Source: Mesoflavibacter zeaxanthinifaciens DSM 18436 (lineage in GTDB: Bacteria; Bacteroidota; Bacteroidia; Flavobacteriales; Flavobacteriaceae). Taken from it: 64,000 nt of DNA. Below, in pieces: positions 1 to 9,107 of this stretch. The translations under genes were made by a program, and so were the position numbers. Below the pieces are notes generated by a model. It was not told where the DNA came from. It worked only from the letters and a program-made list of their open reading frames with translations, and did no database searches. The stretch lies in contig NZ_AULQ01000002.1 in assembly GCF_000422365.1 (NCBI RefSeq), forward strand, positions 186,001-250,000. Direction: 5' to 3'. Every line of letters begins with the position of its first letter. Positions within the stretch are counted from its first letter, which is position 1.

Positions 1-497
1 TTGGTATGATAGAAATTTACATTAGCATTTTTGTCACTTGAGTAATCCGAATAAATTTCTTTTGTAAAGACATTTTTATTGTTAAAATCAAAAAAGTTTC
101 TAATTATAGAATCTGACAGAATGTTTTGCCCAAAATCATGCCTCCACAATGTCCCCAAATGCGAAAAAGAGGGCTCTGGTTTTTCAGGCTCTCCAACAAA
201 AAACACGTTTCTCCCAGTTGTATTTTCTAAAGGTGCAACGTATTCCAAACAAAGTTTTTCAGTAAAGATTGAAGGGTTAAAGTTAAAAAGAGCTTTTTCT
301 GCTTCGCCACACTTATTAATATTAATATCTGTTTGTGCTGAATTTTGAAATTCTCCATTACCGATGTGTTCCCAATTAACCATATACCAAACTTCAGAGC
401 CAGTAACACCACCCGGATAGTTTTGTGCGTTAGAAAGATTAACGGTTACAATAAAGAGAACTAATACTAAAATTTTGAAATTTAATTTTGAAAACAT
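1..497 (-). CDS. Secreted surface protein, N-terminal part (runs off left edge)
   Basis: An open frame starts at the ATG at 497-495 and stays open to the window edge, giving 165 residues of the N-terminus. Residues 1-24 form a signal peptide (basic start, hydrophobic core, SNA-Q cleavage context), so the product is exported. The mature start QNYPGGVTG resembles that of large flavobacterial surface proteins carrying LamG-like domains and a T9SS tail, but the diagnostic C-terminus lies outside the window. It is transcribed in the same direction as the T9SS cargo gene upstream, 167 bases away. Function unknown; secretion is the only supported property. Confidence 0.7.
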   Translation of the reverse strand, partial: MFSKLNFKILVLVLFIVTVNLSNAQNYPGGVTGSEVWYMVNWEHIGNGEFQNSAQTDININKCGEAEKALFNFNPSIFTEKLCLEYVAPLENTTGRNVFFVGEPEKPEPSFSHLGTLWRHDFGQNILSDSIIRNFFDFNNKNVFTKEIYSDYSSDKNANVNFYHT

Positions 498-570
498 AAT
501 TAAAGCATTGATTAATAACAGTTTGAATTCGCATTGAATATTCAGTTAATTTAATATTTTTATCTAATAT

Positions 571-596
571 TTAATTACGGCAAAAACCGTAATTAA
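571..596. repeat. Perfect 10-bp inverted repeat between two secreted-protein genes
   Basis: TTAATTACGG and CCGTAATTAA flank a 6-base loop. The hairpin lies downstream of the GloVer-repeat gene and upstream of the leftmost gene, both read on minus. On the minus strand no clear U-tract follows, so it may be a weak terminator or an operator. Confidence 0.45.
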
Positions 597-664
597 ACTT
601 AAGCTATTGATTATAAACGATTTAATTAAAGTTAATTAACGTTTTTTTAACATTGATATTCTTG

Positions 665-3241
665 TTAATTTTTAATAAATTTTAGAGTATTAATTATCAT
701 TGATTTATCAATTACCTTTAAGAAATATATACCCTCAGATAAAACCTTAACATCTATCAAATCATGATTTTGAAATGATATTACTTTTTGACCTTGTAGA
801 TTGTAGATTTCTACTTTATTAATTTCACTTTTTGATTTTATATTTATGAAGTCCGTGGTTGGATTTGGGTAGATTGAAATATTTACATCACTTTCAAATT
901 CTTCTGTAGATAATGGCGCATCGTTAAGATCAATGATATTAAACGTAGTTTCAATATCAGAATTGAAATTATATGCTATGCTCATTGCTGTATCTCCTTG
1001 ATTGTATGAAACAAGACTTAAAGGTGTCCCCGTAAAGGTTGGAGCTAAAAGCCTATCATCATTCATTATAGATATATTTTTATGCCATATTCTACTATTT
1101 GTACCGTTAGGGTTGTTAAAGGTATTCCCATCATATAATAGCGACACATTGTTAGTGTTGATATTAAATTCTGTTAAGTAATAAGAAAAAGCCTTCCCAT
1201 CAGATTGAAAAACCGTTTGGCTCTCTACATACAGGTTATCATTAGCAGCATATATAGCAGTTGGATTTTGACCAGTACCATTTACAGCATTATCAAATTG
1301 GTAATAAACCGAAAACAAACCTGTAATCCCATCTATTTTAAATACTGAGCCATCTACTCCGTGAGAGTTTTGAAGTACACCATAAACATCACCACTGGTT
1401 ACTTCAACAAAATCAGAAATGGAAGCGTTAGTTATATTCTCTATGACTAAAAATTGATTGGTTTGAATGTCATAAGAGAATACATATCCATTACCATTAG
1501 TACCGCCAGTACTTGTTACGCCATATATTATACCCTGTGAAGTTAGAAGAGATGCTCCTGTACTGGCTAAATCATCAGACTCATATAAAACGGAATAGGT
1601 GTGAGTTACTGTATTATACGAAAAGATAGTCCCTTTGTACAAGACACTATTCCCTCCCCAGCGCTTAATACCATAAATAATATTATCCTTTTCAAAAAGT
1701 TCTACATACTCACCAATAGTATTACCATCATACAAATCACTAAACTCATGGGCGAGTTGGTGATTTCCTGTGCTTGGGTCATATTCTATTAAAGAACCTT
1801 GTTGGGAAGCTAAGGCTCCAAAAGAGGTGTAAATGTATATTAAGCCATCAGTAGTTTCAATTAAATTAATAGGATTGTTACCGTAAATAAAAGTTGGTTC
1901 TGTAGCAAAATCAAGAAGTACATTATATTGATTTGTATTAGGGTCAAAACTAAAAAGCTTATCATCATAGGTGGTCGTAAAATTATCCGCAGTAACACCA
2001 TAAATAATTCCTGTAGATGATTTAATCATCTTATTGGGTGTTTTACCATCTGTACCAAAATTAGTACCTAGTAATTCACTTGTTGTTTGCGAATTAATAT
2101 CGTATTCGATAAGGTTTCCATTCCCTTGGTGTATTCTATTTCCATATACAATTCTATTGTCGATTGTTTTTATAATCGATGTGGTTATTATTCCATCATC
2201 CAATCCATTTAGAATATTACTGGCAGTATTAGTAACTACATCATATTCAAAAAATACTTGCTCGTTACTATTGAGCAAAAGGCTTACACCTAACAATTTA
2301 TCGTTACTAAAAAACAGAGGGTTAAAATCTCTAAACCAGGCAGCATTCCCTTTAGGTTGAATATTTGCAGGAAAAGAATAGATATTATTAAAACTATTGG
2401 TATTTAAATCAAACTGATAAATTCTTGCGCCTCCACCTGTAATTGGATTGGTATATCCATAGAGTTGATTTGAATTTCCTTCAACTAAATTATCGGCTTT
2501 GTTAGTAGTCGTTAAATCATATAGTTTAGAATAGGTGTTGTTTGTTGTGTTGAATTCAAAAATAACACCTTCATCATTAGTGCCTCCATAGGTTGTTGCT
2601 CCATAAATATTGCCATTGCTATGTTCCATAATGGAATGACACCAATGTCCATCATTACTATTGAAAGTAAATTCGTTAGTTAACGAATTACTTGTTAAAT
2701 CATAAGAGAACATTACATTTGTTCCAGTATCAGGTCGGCTAACACCATAGATTTTATTATTAGTAGTAAATATTAAGTCTTTGACCTCACTAACTCCTAT
2801 GGAGCTCAAAGACACTAATGGTGTTATAGTCTGAGTATTTATATCAAATTCTATTATGGATGTGCCTGTAAAGAATTGGGTTTGCGTTCCATATATTTTA
2901 GTTCCATCTGTACATAAATTTGAGATGTAATCTAATGGTTCAAAGTAATATAATATGGAAGACGTCCCGTTACTGTAATCATACTCATATAGAGCTCCTT
3001 TACCTAAAACACTATATTCAGTAGTGATTCCATATATCTTTCCATTTATTTCTAATAAATTATCACTTGGTAATGCAAGTGCGCCATTATCAGTAAAAGT
3101 ATATCCCGTTTGAGGTACATCGTCATTAATTGTGATGATAGAACCAAAGCTATTGGCATCATTGTTATCTGAAAAAGCAAGATAGTTGGTTTGAGTAAAC
3201 CCTATAAGTGGAAGCAGTAGAATAAGTAGTATTTTTTTCAT
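665..3241 (-). CDS. Secreted GloVer-type repeat protein with T9SS C-terminal sorting domain
   Basis: This 858-residue protein has a signal peptide (residues 1-16, MKKILL start, cleavage near FTQ). A long repetitive region follows in which IYG-plus-V/A/T motifs recur every 40-60 residues, some with GGTNxxG, as in choice-of-anchor tandem repeat (GloVer) proteins predicted to form beta-propellers. From about residue 789 to the end it matches a type A T9SS sorting domain: IYPNPTTDF, then VEIYNLQGQKV, then GIYFLKV. It should be exported by the Sec system, moved across the outer membrane by type IX secretion and released or anchored after tail removal. The cargo role is unknown. The ATG at 3241 directly precedes the signal peptide. 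Confidence 0.85.
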   Translation of the reverse strand: MKKILLILLLPLIGFTQTNYLAFSDNNDANSFGSIITINDDVPQTGYTFTDNGALALPSDNLLEINGKIYGITTEYSVLGKGALYEYDYSNGTSSILYYFEPLDYISNLCTDGTKIYGTQTQFFTGTSIIEFDINTQTITPLVSLSSIGVSEVKDLIFTTNNKIYGVSRPDTGTNVMFSYDLTSNSLTNEFTFNSNDGHWCHSIMEHSNGNIYGATTYGGTNDEGVIFEFNTTNNTYSKLYDLTTTNKADNLVEGNSNQLYGYTNPITGGGARIYQFDLNTNSFNNIYSFPANIQPKGNAAWFRDFNPLFFSNDKLLGVSLLLNSNEQVFFEYDVVTNTASNILNGLDDGIITTSIIKTIDNRIVYGNRIHQGNGNLIEYDINSQTTSELLGTNFGTDGKTPNKMIKSSTGIIYGVTADNFTTTYDDKLFSFDPNTNQYNVLLDFATEPTFIYGNNPINLIETTDGLIYIYTSFGALASQQGSLIEYDPSTGNHQLAHEFSDLYDGNTIGEYVELFEKDNIIYGIKRWGGNSVLYKGTIFSYNTVTHTYSVLYESDDLASTGASLLTSQGIIYGVTSTGGTNGNGYVFSYDIQTNQFLVIENITNASISDFVEVTSGDVYGVLQNSHGVDGSVFKIDGITGLFSVYYQFDNAVNGTGQNPTAIYAANDNLYVESQTVFQSDGKAFSYYLTEFNINTNNVSLLYDGNTFNNPNGTNSRIWHKNISIMNDDRLLAPTFTGTPLSLVSYNQGDTAMSIAYNFNSDIETTFNIIDLNDAPLSTEEFESDVNISIYPNPTTDFINIKSKSEINKVEIYNLQGQKVISFQNHDLIDVKVLSEGIYFLKVIDKSMIINTLKFIKN

Positions 3242-3393
3242 CCTTATTTAGTTTTAATTACCCTTTGGCTCCTAAGGGTGTTAATATTGAGCCATTTATA
3301 GTTCAAAGATAGATTTTATTTTTAAAAATACTACTTAAAAGTAGGAATTTATAAATAGTAACAAATTAATGTGAATTGATAGTAATTTGTTAT

Positions 3394-3639
3394 ATGGCTA
3401 AAAAGGATACATACACAGAAAAACAGCTTACAAATTTGGGTAACAAATTGCGTGAGTTACGCATACAGCAAGGCTTTTCGAATTATGAACAGTTTGCCTA
3501 TGAGCATAATCTCCCTAGGGCACAATATGGCAGATATGAGCAAGGACAAGATCTTAGGTTCTCTTCCCTTCTCAAAGTTCTTAAAGCATTTAATGTGTCC
3601 TTAGAAGATTTTTTTAAAGATGGTTTTGAAGAGTTATGA
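3394..3639 (+). CDS. XRE-family helix-turn-helix regulator
   Basis: This small DNA-binding protein of 81 residues is almost entirely one HTH_3 (Cro/C1) domain: LGNKLRELR, then a five-helix pattern with the recognition region near LPRAQYGRYEQG, and a C-terminal VLKAFNVSLEDFF typical of Bacteroidota XRE proteins. The ATG at 3394 is chosen over an upstream in-frame TTG at 3376 because family members begin MAKKD-like. It stands alone between the T9SS cargo gene and the 644-residue protein. Orphan regulators like this often sit in islands, but its target is unknown. Confidence 0.8.
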   Translation: MAKKDTYTEKQLTNLGNKLRELRIQQGFSNYEQFAYEHNLPRAQYGRYEQGQDLRFSSLLKVLKAFNVSLEDFFKDGFEEL

Positions 3640-3771
3640 TTTTTTTCTTCGATATATGTTTTTTAGAGTTTCATCTAATTCATAAAAAACTACAATCTAT
3701 TTGAGGTATATAGAATTTAGTGTCTTTATTAGTTTTCATTTTAGAAAATTTAAACTTTTTAATAAAAGAAA

Positions 3772-3795
3772 AAGACCATAACGAATTATGGTCTT
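3772..3795 (-). terminator. Rho-independent terminator for minus-strand transcript
   Basis: AAGACCATAA and TTATGGTCTT form a perfect 10-bp stem with a CGAA/TTCG tetraloop. On the minus strand a T-rich tract follows (TTTTTCTTTTATT). It would end transcription coming from the 644-residue gene or from a separate RNA between them. Confidence 0.75.
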
Positions 3796-4033
3796 AATAA
3801 TCAGTGGTGTTCGGATAATGAATACAACACCTTGTTTTTTGAATTAGGGTACTCGTGTCCGTTTGGAGTTAGCTGATTATCTAACTAAGTCTAATTACCT
3901 AACGCATAATATACTTGGTAAGCTTCTTCCCTAGATCATTACTCCGACGATAGTTCGCGATTCATTTAAATCATAACAGAACATTTAAAAATTAAAAGCG
4001 ATTTTATTTAAAGAAAATAAATAAAACAATTTG
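3796..4033 (-). other. Structured gene-free stretch; possible ncRNA or long 3' UTR
   Basis: The gap 3640-4033 holds no credible protein gene. Its right half is visibly richer in G and C than the flanking DNA and, read on minus, ends in the strong terminator at 3772-3795. Short complementary pairs occur on the minus strand (GTTAG with CTAAC; GGTGTT with AACACC). It could be an independent small RNA, the 3' UTR of the 644-residue gene, or a remnant of a mobile element. I do not recognise an RNA family. The left half, 3640-3771, shows nothing notable. Confidence 0.3.
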
Positions 4034-5968
4034 TCAAAAGTTTCTTAAGTTATAACATCTCTCAATTAGTGAATTTATGTCACCATCATTACCAATTAAT
4101 GCTGTTAAAACAGTATCTAAATTTTGTTGATATTTAGTTTTATTTCCACTTCCAATCTGTTTTATAAGCATGTACTCTTCATTATCGATTATCAATTTTC
4201 TTTTACGAATCTGAGACCATACATACCTAAATTTTTTCTTATAATCATTTAAAGTATTTTCGTTTTCATCGTCTATTGCAGATGTCCACTTAAATACTTT
4301 GCGTGAAGCTTTTGAGATACCTGTAGGGTAATTAAGAAGAATATTTATATCTAATATTGCTGATGATATATCATCACTGAATTGATTAAGCCAAGCATCA
4401 ATTATATTAATAACCCTTAGTTCAATCAATGATTTTATGCTTTCAATTAAACTTTTGTTAAACCCTTCATCATCTGTTTCATTAATATCATGTATGGCGT
4501 GTAATTTATTATTTAATTTACGAATTAAATTTGATTTTGCTAGCTCAATATTTCGGCATTCAGGATTTAAAAAGTTACTTGATTTATCTATGTAGTTTTT
4601 AAAATTCTTAATTAGGTTTTTATTATGACTTTTACTTAAAATAAATAAAAGTTTATTTTGTAGTGTTACAGAATGAATAGCCTCTTTGGTTAGCCAATCA
4701 AAATTGGCCTCATCACTATCTTCTGTATTTGGTATTACGCTATAAGTAGCTGTACTAAGCCATATTTTTGATTTAACAACCTCATTAATAAATTTTCCAG
4801 GAGTTGTTTCTTTAACAGTAATAAGTTCAACTCGATTAGCAAAGTGTTGCTCAATTAAATGCTCTATTTTATATCTAAGTGTTTGTGAGTCTGATTTAGT
4901 AAAACGATTCGATAAAAAAATCTTTGTATTTAAAGGCGATATCAAACTTTGTTCACGTAGATTATATAAAAAAGTAGAAAAATTTATAAATCTTTTAACC
5001 CATAATGATGAGGTTTGGTTAGCTAAATCATCTTCCAAAGTCTTGTCAACTTTTTCTGAGTGATAATTTAAAATACTTTGTCTTAGTAAGATTAAATCAT
5101 TATCATTTTTAATTCTAGAATCATAATCTATTTTATCATTTTTTAGTTTCCTAAATTTTTCTTTAAAATCTTTTGAGCTAAATCCTATAATTTTATAGAG
5201 TTCGTTAATAAAAAAATAAGCAAAATATTTAGCATAACGTACTTTAAATATTGAATCTCCATATAAATCGTTGAGCTCTCTTTTAGTTTTTGTAAGTTCA
5301 TAGAAAAATTGGTTAGAAAGCCCCCTTGTAGTAGAATTTATAGCGTCTGTTTTAGAGGTTATAGATTCAGAGAGGATTGATTCACAAGATTTCGCTTTTT
5401 TAATGGCAGCAGGTAAATCTGAATGATTTTCGATGTCAAAAAAGTTTTCAGCTACATCTTCCAAATATCGATTAAAAACGACATCTAGTCTAATTTTAAG
5501 ACTTCTAAGAAATTCTAATTTACTCGTTAAAGCTTGATGTTCATTACTACTTTTAGCCTTATTTTCTATATATGGATAGACCCCGATTCGACACTCCCTT
5601 TCGTGACCATTAAATACTACTTTAAATTTTTCTGGTAAAACACATACTGGGATAGAGCCAAAACGATGTACAGCAATCGATATGTGTGGGATATTAAATT
5701 CCTTATCATAAATACTATTTACAATGCCCTTAGCTGTGTAAAATGAACCTTTACTTTTGTAAAGTTCTATTTGATTTCTAAGTGTATCAAAACTTCTTTT
5801 TACCTTTTTACTCTTAATAATATTTGATTTTGTTGTTAAAAGTAATGTTCGCTTTTTTAAGTTGTCTAACAAATCATAAGTAAGATACCCAGTACCTTTT
5901 TCACCATTAATTACAAATTCATACTTATAGCCATTGTCATTTTCGTTTGGTTGAATTATCTTAATCAT
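4034..5968 (-). CDS. Uncharacterised 644-residue protein with a possible TIR-like segment
   Basis: I do not recognise this family. The N-terminal third (about 1-150) is beta-rich; the rest is mainly helical and charged, with no signal peptide or membrane segment. Residues about 347-450 follow the order of a TIR-like fold: strand KIFLSNRF near 348, helix, strand RVELITV, helix, strand KSKIWLSTAT, a helix containing WLTKEAI with Glu429 in the place of the TIR catalytic Glu, then strand KLLFILS. This is pattern reading, not a database match. It is transcribed alone on minus, 2.9 kb from a cluster with three clear TIR proteins, which makes a defence role plausible but unproven. Confidence 0.5.
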   Translation of the reverse strand: MIKIIQPNENDNGYKYEFVINGEKGTGYLTYDLLDNLKKRTLLLTTKSNIIKSKKVKRSFDTLRNQIELYKSKGSFYTAKGIVNSIYDKEFNIPHISIAVHRFGSIPVCVLPEKFKVVFNGHERECRIGVYPYIENKAKSSNEHQALTSKLEFLRSLKIRLDVVFNRYLEDVAENFFDIENHSDLPAAIKKAKSCESILSESITSKTDAINSTTRGLSNQFFYELTKTKRELNDLYGDSIFKVRYAKYFAYFFINELYKIIGFSSKDFKEKFRKLKNDKIDYDSRIKNDNDLILLRQSILNYHSEKVDKTLEDDLANQTSSLWVKRFINFSTFLYNLREQSLISPLNTKIFLSNRFTKSDSQTLRYKIEHLIEQHFANRVELITVKETTPGKFINEVVKSKIWLSTATYSVIPNTEDSDEANFDWLTKEAIHSVTLQNKLLFILSKSHNKNLIKNFKNYIDKSSNFLNPECRNIELAKSNLIRKLNNKLHAIHDINETDDEGFNKSLIESIKSLIELRVINIIDAWLNQFSDDISSAILDINILLNYPTGISKASRKVFKWTSAIDDENENTLNDYKKKFRYVWSQIRKRKLIIDNEEYMLIKQIGSGNKTKYQQNLDTVLTALIGNDGDINSLIERCYNLRNF

Positions 5969-6143
5969 ACTTAAATAGTTTTAAAAGTTATTTTGCAATG
6001 TAATTGAAGTATTATTAGCATTTAACCTTGAAACAGATGATTCATTTAGTCCTTATTTTTAAGGAGGTAAAAACACTTAATTTAAATGAAATATGCTTTT
6101 AATTAGTTGTGCAACTTTGTTTTGAACGTTAAACAGAATAAAC

Positions 6144-6314
6144 ATGAAAAACAAAAACGATGAAACTGTTGAAAAAATGCAAACAGTAACGGAAACAAAT
6201 GCATCAGAAAACAACTCTGAAGAAAAACCTAAAGATCCAAAACCAAGTACTGAATCATCAGGAGAGGTTATAAAGCCTGGTATTACCAAAGAGAAAAATC
6301 CAAAAAAAATGTAA
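6144..6314 (+). CDS. Small hydrophilic protein, 56 residues
   Basis: The ATG at 6144 opens a 56-codon frame ending at TAA 6312-6314. The product is rich in Glu, Lys, Asn, Ser, Thr and Pro, with no hydrophobic segment, so it should be soluble and probably disordered. A strong hairpin plus T-run begins about 30 bases after its stop, which fits a separate small transcript. A CAACTTTG sequence upstream differs by one base from the TAnnTTTG -7 box. The minus-strand open frame over the same bases looks like a shadow. No family recognised. Confidence 0.5.
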   Translation: MKNKNDETVEKMQTVTETNASENNSEEKPKDPKPSTESSGEVIKPGITKEKNPKKM

Positions 6315-6345
6315 GAATACATTTTTTCAGATGCTTACAAGATTT

Positions 6346-6381
6346 GGCTTTATTATCTTTAAAAATAATAAAGCCATTTTT
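6346..6381 (+). terminator. Rho-independent terminator just before the histidine kinase
   Basis: GGCTTTATTA and TAATAAAGCC form a perfect 10-bp stem around a 10-base loop, followed by ATTTTT and immediately by the ATG at 6382. It ends the small upstream gene and argues that the kinase starts at 6382 rather than at the in-frame ATG at 6331, which would place the terminator inside the coding region. Confidence 0.7.
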
Positions 6382-8481
6382 ATGATAAACCAAAAAGTAC
6401 TAATTAAGAGGAATATTTTTCATATGACATTTTTTATATATCTAAGTTTAACCTTAAATTTTTTATATGGTCAAAATACAACTATTGTAGATAGTCTTTT
6501 AGATAAATTAAGTCAGCAGGTAAATATTGATAGAGTCGATACATTAAATGAATTAGCATGGGAACTAAGAAAAAATGATTCTGAACATGCGCTTGATTAT
6601 GCTACAAAAGCAAAACTATTAAGTAATTCTTTAAATTATAGAGAAGGATACTTAACAAGTTTGAATCGTATAGGAACTATTTATATTTATCAAAAGAAAT
6701 TTGAAAAAGCCGAATTTATTTATCAAGATATTTTAAGTAATGAGAGCAAGTTAAATAATGAATATGGTATAGGTAGAGCTTATAACCAACTTGGCTTAAT
6801 CTACACTCAAAAAGGAGCCTTGAATCAAGCCTTGAGATATACTTTAAAAGCAGAACAAAAATTTGAGAAATTAGGAAAAAACAATATTGTAGCTATAACA
6901 TCCAATAATATTGGAGATCTAAATCGTCAACTAGGAAACTATGAAATAGCAATGCAATATTTTTTAAAAAGCTTAGAATTAAAAAAGAAACAAAAAAACA
7001 AAGAAGCTATTGCTCTTACGTTACAAAATATTGGGTTGTTTCAATTAGAAATTGGCAACAATGATAAAGCTTTAAACTATTTATATCAGAGTAAATTAAT
7101 ATTTGAGCAACTCAATGATAAATATGAGCTAGCAAAGGTTTTTAAGAATATAGGCTCTATATATTTTAAGAATACTATGTTAGATTCCGCCTATATTTTT
7201 TATCAAAAATCTATCGCTTTGAAAAAGGAACTTGATATAGGTGATAGAGATGCTGATATTTATAACAATCTAGGAGTTATATATCATAAAAAGTACCTAT
7301 ATGATGATGCTTTGAATTCCTATAATGAAGCATTAAAAATTCATCCTACAAGTAATATTTATAACAATATAGGCCATTTATATTATGAAAAGGAAGATTA
7401 TTTAAATTCAATTTTTTACTACCAAAGGGCTTTAGAAAAAGCTAATATTTCAGAGAGAAAACTAGATCAAATGGATGCCCTAAACAATTTGTCGGATGCA
7501 AATAGTAAACTTGGTAAATTTGACGTCGCTATGCGATACAATCAACATTATTTAAAACTAAGAGATAGCTTGGAGTTAAAATATAAGAATGCTACAAATC
7601 TTAAAATAAATTATGAGGAGCAACAGAAACAGAAAGCTCTCTTGGAAAAACAAGAAGCAGAAAACCAAAGTAAAGAAATTCTTATTTATAGCTTAATTGC
7701 AGGAATAGTATTAATAAGCTTATTATTTTTTGCAGTTTTAAGAGGTAATAAACAAAAACAACTAGCCAAAATTGCAGAAAAAAATAGATTGATTGAATCA
7801 CAAAGAGTTGAAGAACTATTAAAAAATCAAGAATTAAAGTCAATGAATGCAATGATGGTTGGACAGGAAGAAGAAAGAAAGCGTATTGCTAGAGATTTAC
7901 ATGACCGACTGGGTAGTATGTTAGCCATGGTCAAAAACCATTTTAAGTCTGTTGAAACCAGTATTGACAGTATAAAAGACGCTAATACAACATTATATAA
8001 AAAAGCAAATAGTTTACTTGATGAGGCTTGTGAAGAAGTGCGCAAAATTTCACAGGATATGGCATCTGGGGTACTCACTAAATTTGGATTAACAGCAGCT
8101 TTAGAAGATTTAAAAGTTACCTTAGAGGAAAGTAAACGATTAGAAGTAGAATTTATAGCTCATGGATTAAGCGAACGATTACCTTTAGAATTAGAAATCA
8201 CTATTTACAGGATAATACAAGAGTTAATAAGTAATATTTTAAAACATGCCAAATCTTCAGAAATTTCTATTCAATTACTAAAAAGTAAAAATGGATTAAA
8301 TATTATTGTAGAGGACAATGGTGTTGGCTTTAATACTGACAACAATAATACTGGAATGGGATTGAAAAACATTCAATCAAGAGTTGACAGCCTTAATGGG
8401 GAACTAAAAATAGATTCTACCTTTAAAAAAGGAACCACAGTAACAATTGATATACCTTTAAATAGAAAAGCAAATGATTAA
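6382..8481 (+). CDS. TPR-containing sensor histidine kinase (HisKA_3/NarX type)
   Basis: Membrane kinase of 699 residues from the ATG at 6382. An N-terminal signal or anchor (to about residue 32) is followed by tandem tetratricopeptide repeats (about 60-400) with repeated NNIGxxY/ALxYxxxAL patterns, which would be periplasmic. One transmembrane helix lies at about 433-453, then a coiled coil, a HisKA_3 dimerisation domain with EEERKRIARDLHD (phospho-acceptor His about 507), and a C-terminal HATPase domain with N box (QELISNILKHA), VEDNGVGF and GMGLKNI. It overlaps the next gene, a LuxR-type response regulator, by 8 bases, so the two form a cognate pair. Stimulus unknown. A second possible start is the ATG at 6424. 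Confidence 0.88.
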   Translation: MINQKVLIKRNIFHMTFFIYLSLTLNFLYGQNTTIVDSLLDKLSQQVNIDRVDTLNELAWELRKNDSEHALDYATKAKLLSNSLNYREGYLTSLNRIGTIYIYQKKFEKAEFIYQDILSNESKLNNEYGIGRAYNQLGLIYTQKGALNQALRYTLKAEQKFEKLGKNNIVAITSNNIGDLNRQLGNYEIAMQYFLKSLELKKKQKNKEAIALTLQNIGLFQLEIGNNDKALNYLYQSKLIFEQLNDKYELAKVFKNIGSIYFKNTMLDSAYIFYQKSIALKKELDIGDRDADIYNNLGVIYHKKYLYDDALNSYNEALKIHPTSNIYNNIGHLYYEKEDYLNSIFYYQRALEKANISERKLDQMDALNNLSDANSKLGKFDVAMRYNQHYLKLRDSLELKYKNATNLKINYEEQQKQKALLEKQEAENQSKEILIYSLIAGIVLISLLFFAVLRGNKQKQLAKIAEKNRLIESQRVEELLKNQELKSMNAMMVGQEEERKRIARDLHDRLGSMLAMVKNHFKSVETSIDSIKDANTTLYKKANSLLDEACEEVRKISQDMASGVLTKFGLTAALEDLKVTLEESKRLEVEFIAHGLSERLPLELEITIYRIIQELISNILKHAKSSEISIQLLKSKNGLNIIVEDNGVGFNTDNNNTGMGLKNIQSRVDSLNGELKIDSTFKKGTTVTIDIPLNRKAND

Positions 8482-9100
8482 TATTGTAATAGCTGATGAT
8501 CACGAAATTGTAGTGGAAGGATTACGCTCTTTATTAGAAAATGAAGAAGAAATCGTAATTGTAGGCGAAGCCTATGACGGAGAAGAAGTAATACCTCTTT
8601 TAGCATCAAATAATGTTGATGTAGCCGTACTCGATATTAGTATGCCTAAAATGGATGGTGTTGATTTGACTAAATTTATAAAAACCAACTATCCTCACGT
8701 CAAAATTTTAATTTTAACAATGCATAATGAAATTGGTTTTATCAGAAGAATTATTGAAGCTGGTGCCCATGGTTATATATTAAAAAATAAAGGAAAAGAA
8801 GAGTTAGTGAGAGCCATCCAAGCATTACATAGCGGAAATGAATATTTAGGAGAAGAGGTTACAAAGACTTTATTCTCTAGTATTAGAAATGCTAATGTAT
8901 ATGGCGAAATACAACTTACAAAACGAGAAAAAGAAGTCTTAAAGCTAATAGCCAGTAGTTATACCACTCCAAAAATTTCTGAAAGACTCAATATTGCTCC
9001 TTCAACAGTTGAGACCCATCGAAGAAACTTAATTGAAAAGACAGGTGTTAAAAATTCAAAGGGATTGGTGAAGTTTGCAATTGAAAATGGTTACTACTAA
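8474..9100 (+). CDS. NarL/LuxR-family response regulator
   Basis: A 208-residue DNA-binding response regulator. The receiver domain (1-120) has the acidic pair IADDHE (D8, D9), phospho-acceptor D54 in LDISMPKMDG, the Thr of ILTMHN and the Lys of YILKNK. The C-terminal LuxR helix-turn-helix (about 146-190) has LTKREKEVLKLIA and STVETHRRNLIEK. The start codon overlaps the kinase's end, the normal layout for co-translated two-component partners. It should be phosphorylated by that kinase and control unknown promoters. It converges with the TIR gene 7 bases downstream. Confidence 0.93.
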   Translation: MINIVIADDHEIVVEGLRSLLENEEEIVIVGEAYDGEEVIPLLASNNVDVAVLDISMPKMDGVDLTKFIKTNYPHVKILILTMHNEIGFIRRIIEAGAHGYILKNKGKEELVRAIQALHSGNEYLGEEVTKTLFSSIRNANVYGEIQLTKREKEVLKLIASSYTTPKISERLNIAPSTVETHRRNLIEKTGVKNSKGLVKFAIENGYY

Positions 9101-9107
9101 AACTTTT

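Noticed and set aside
79-348. A plus-strand 89-residue protein at the left edge
   Set aside because: It lies within the minus-strand frame that has a signal peptide and stays open to the edge.
3796-4033. A tRNA or tmRNA in the structured gap
   Set aside because: No cloverleaf, CCA end or recognisable tag-peptide frame could be assembled on either strand.
6077-6322. An 81-residue minus-strand membrane protein
   Set aside because: It is the mirror of the plus-strand 56-codon frame; its hydrophobicity comes from reading Glu/Lys/Asn-rich codons backwards.
6331-6381. Kinase start at the ATG at 6331
   Set aside because: The segment codes across a perfect terminator hairpin and adds 17 residues without family likeness; 6382 gives a normal signal peptide.
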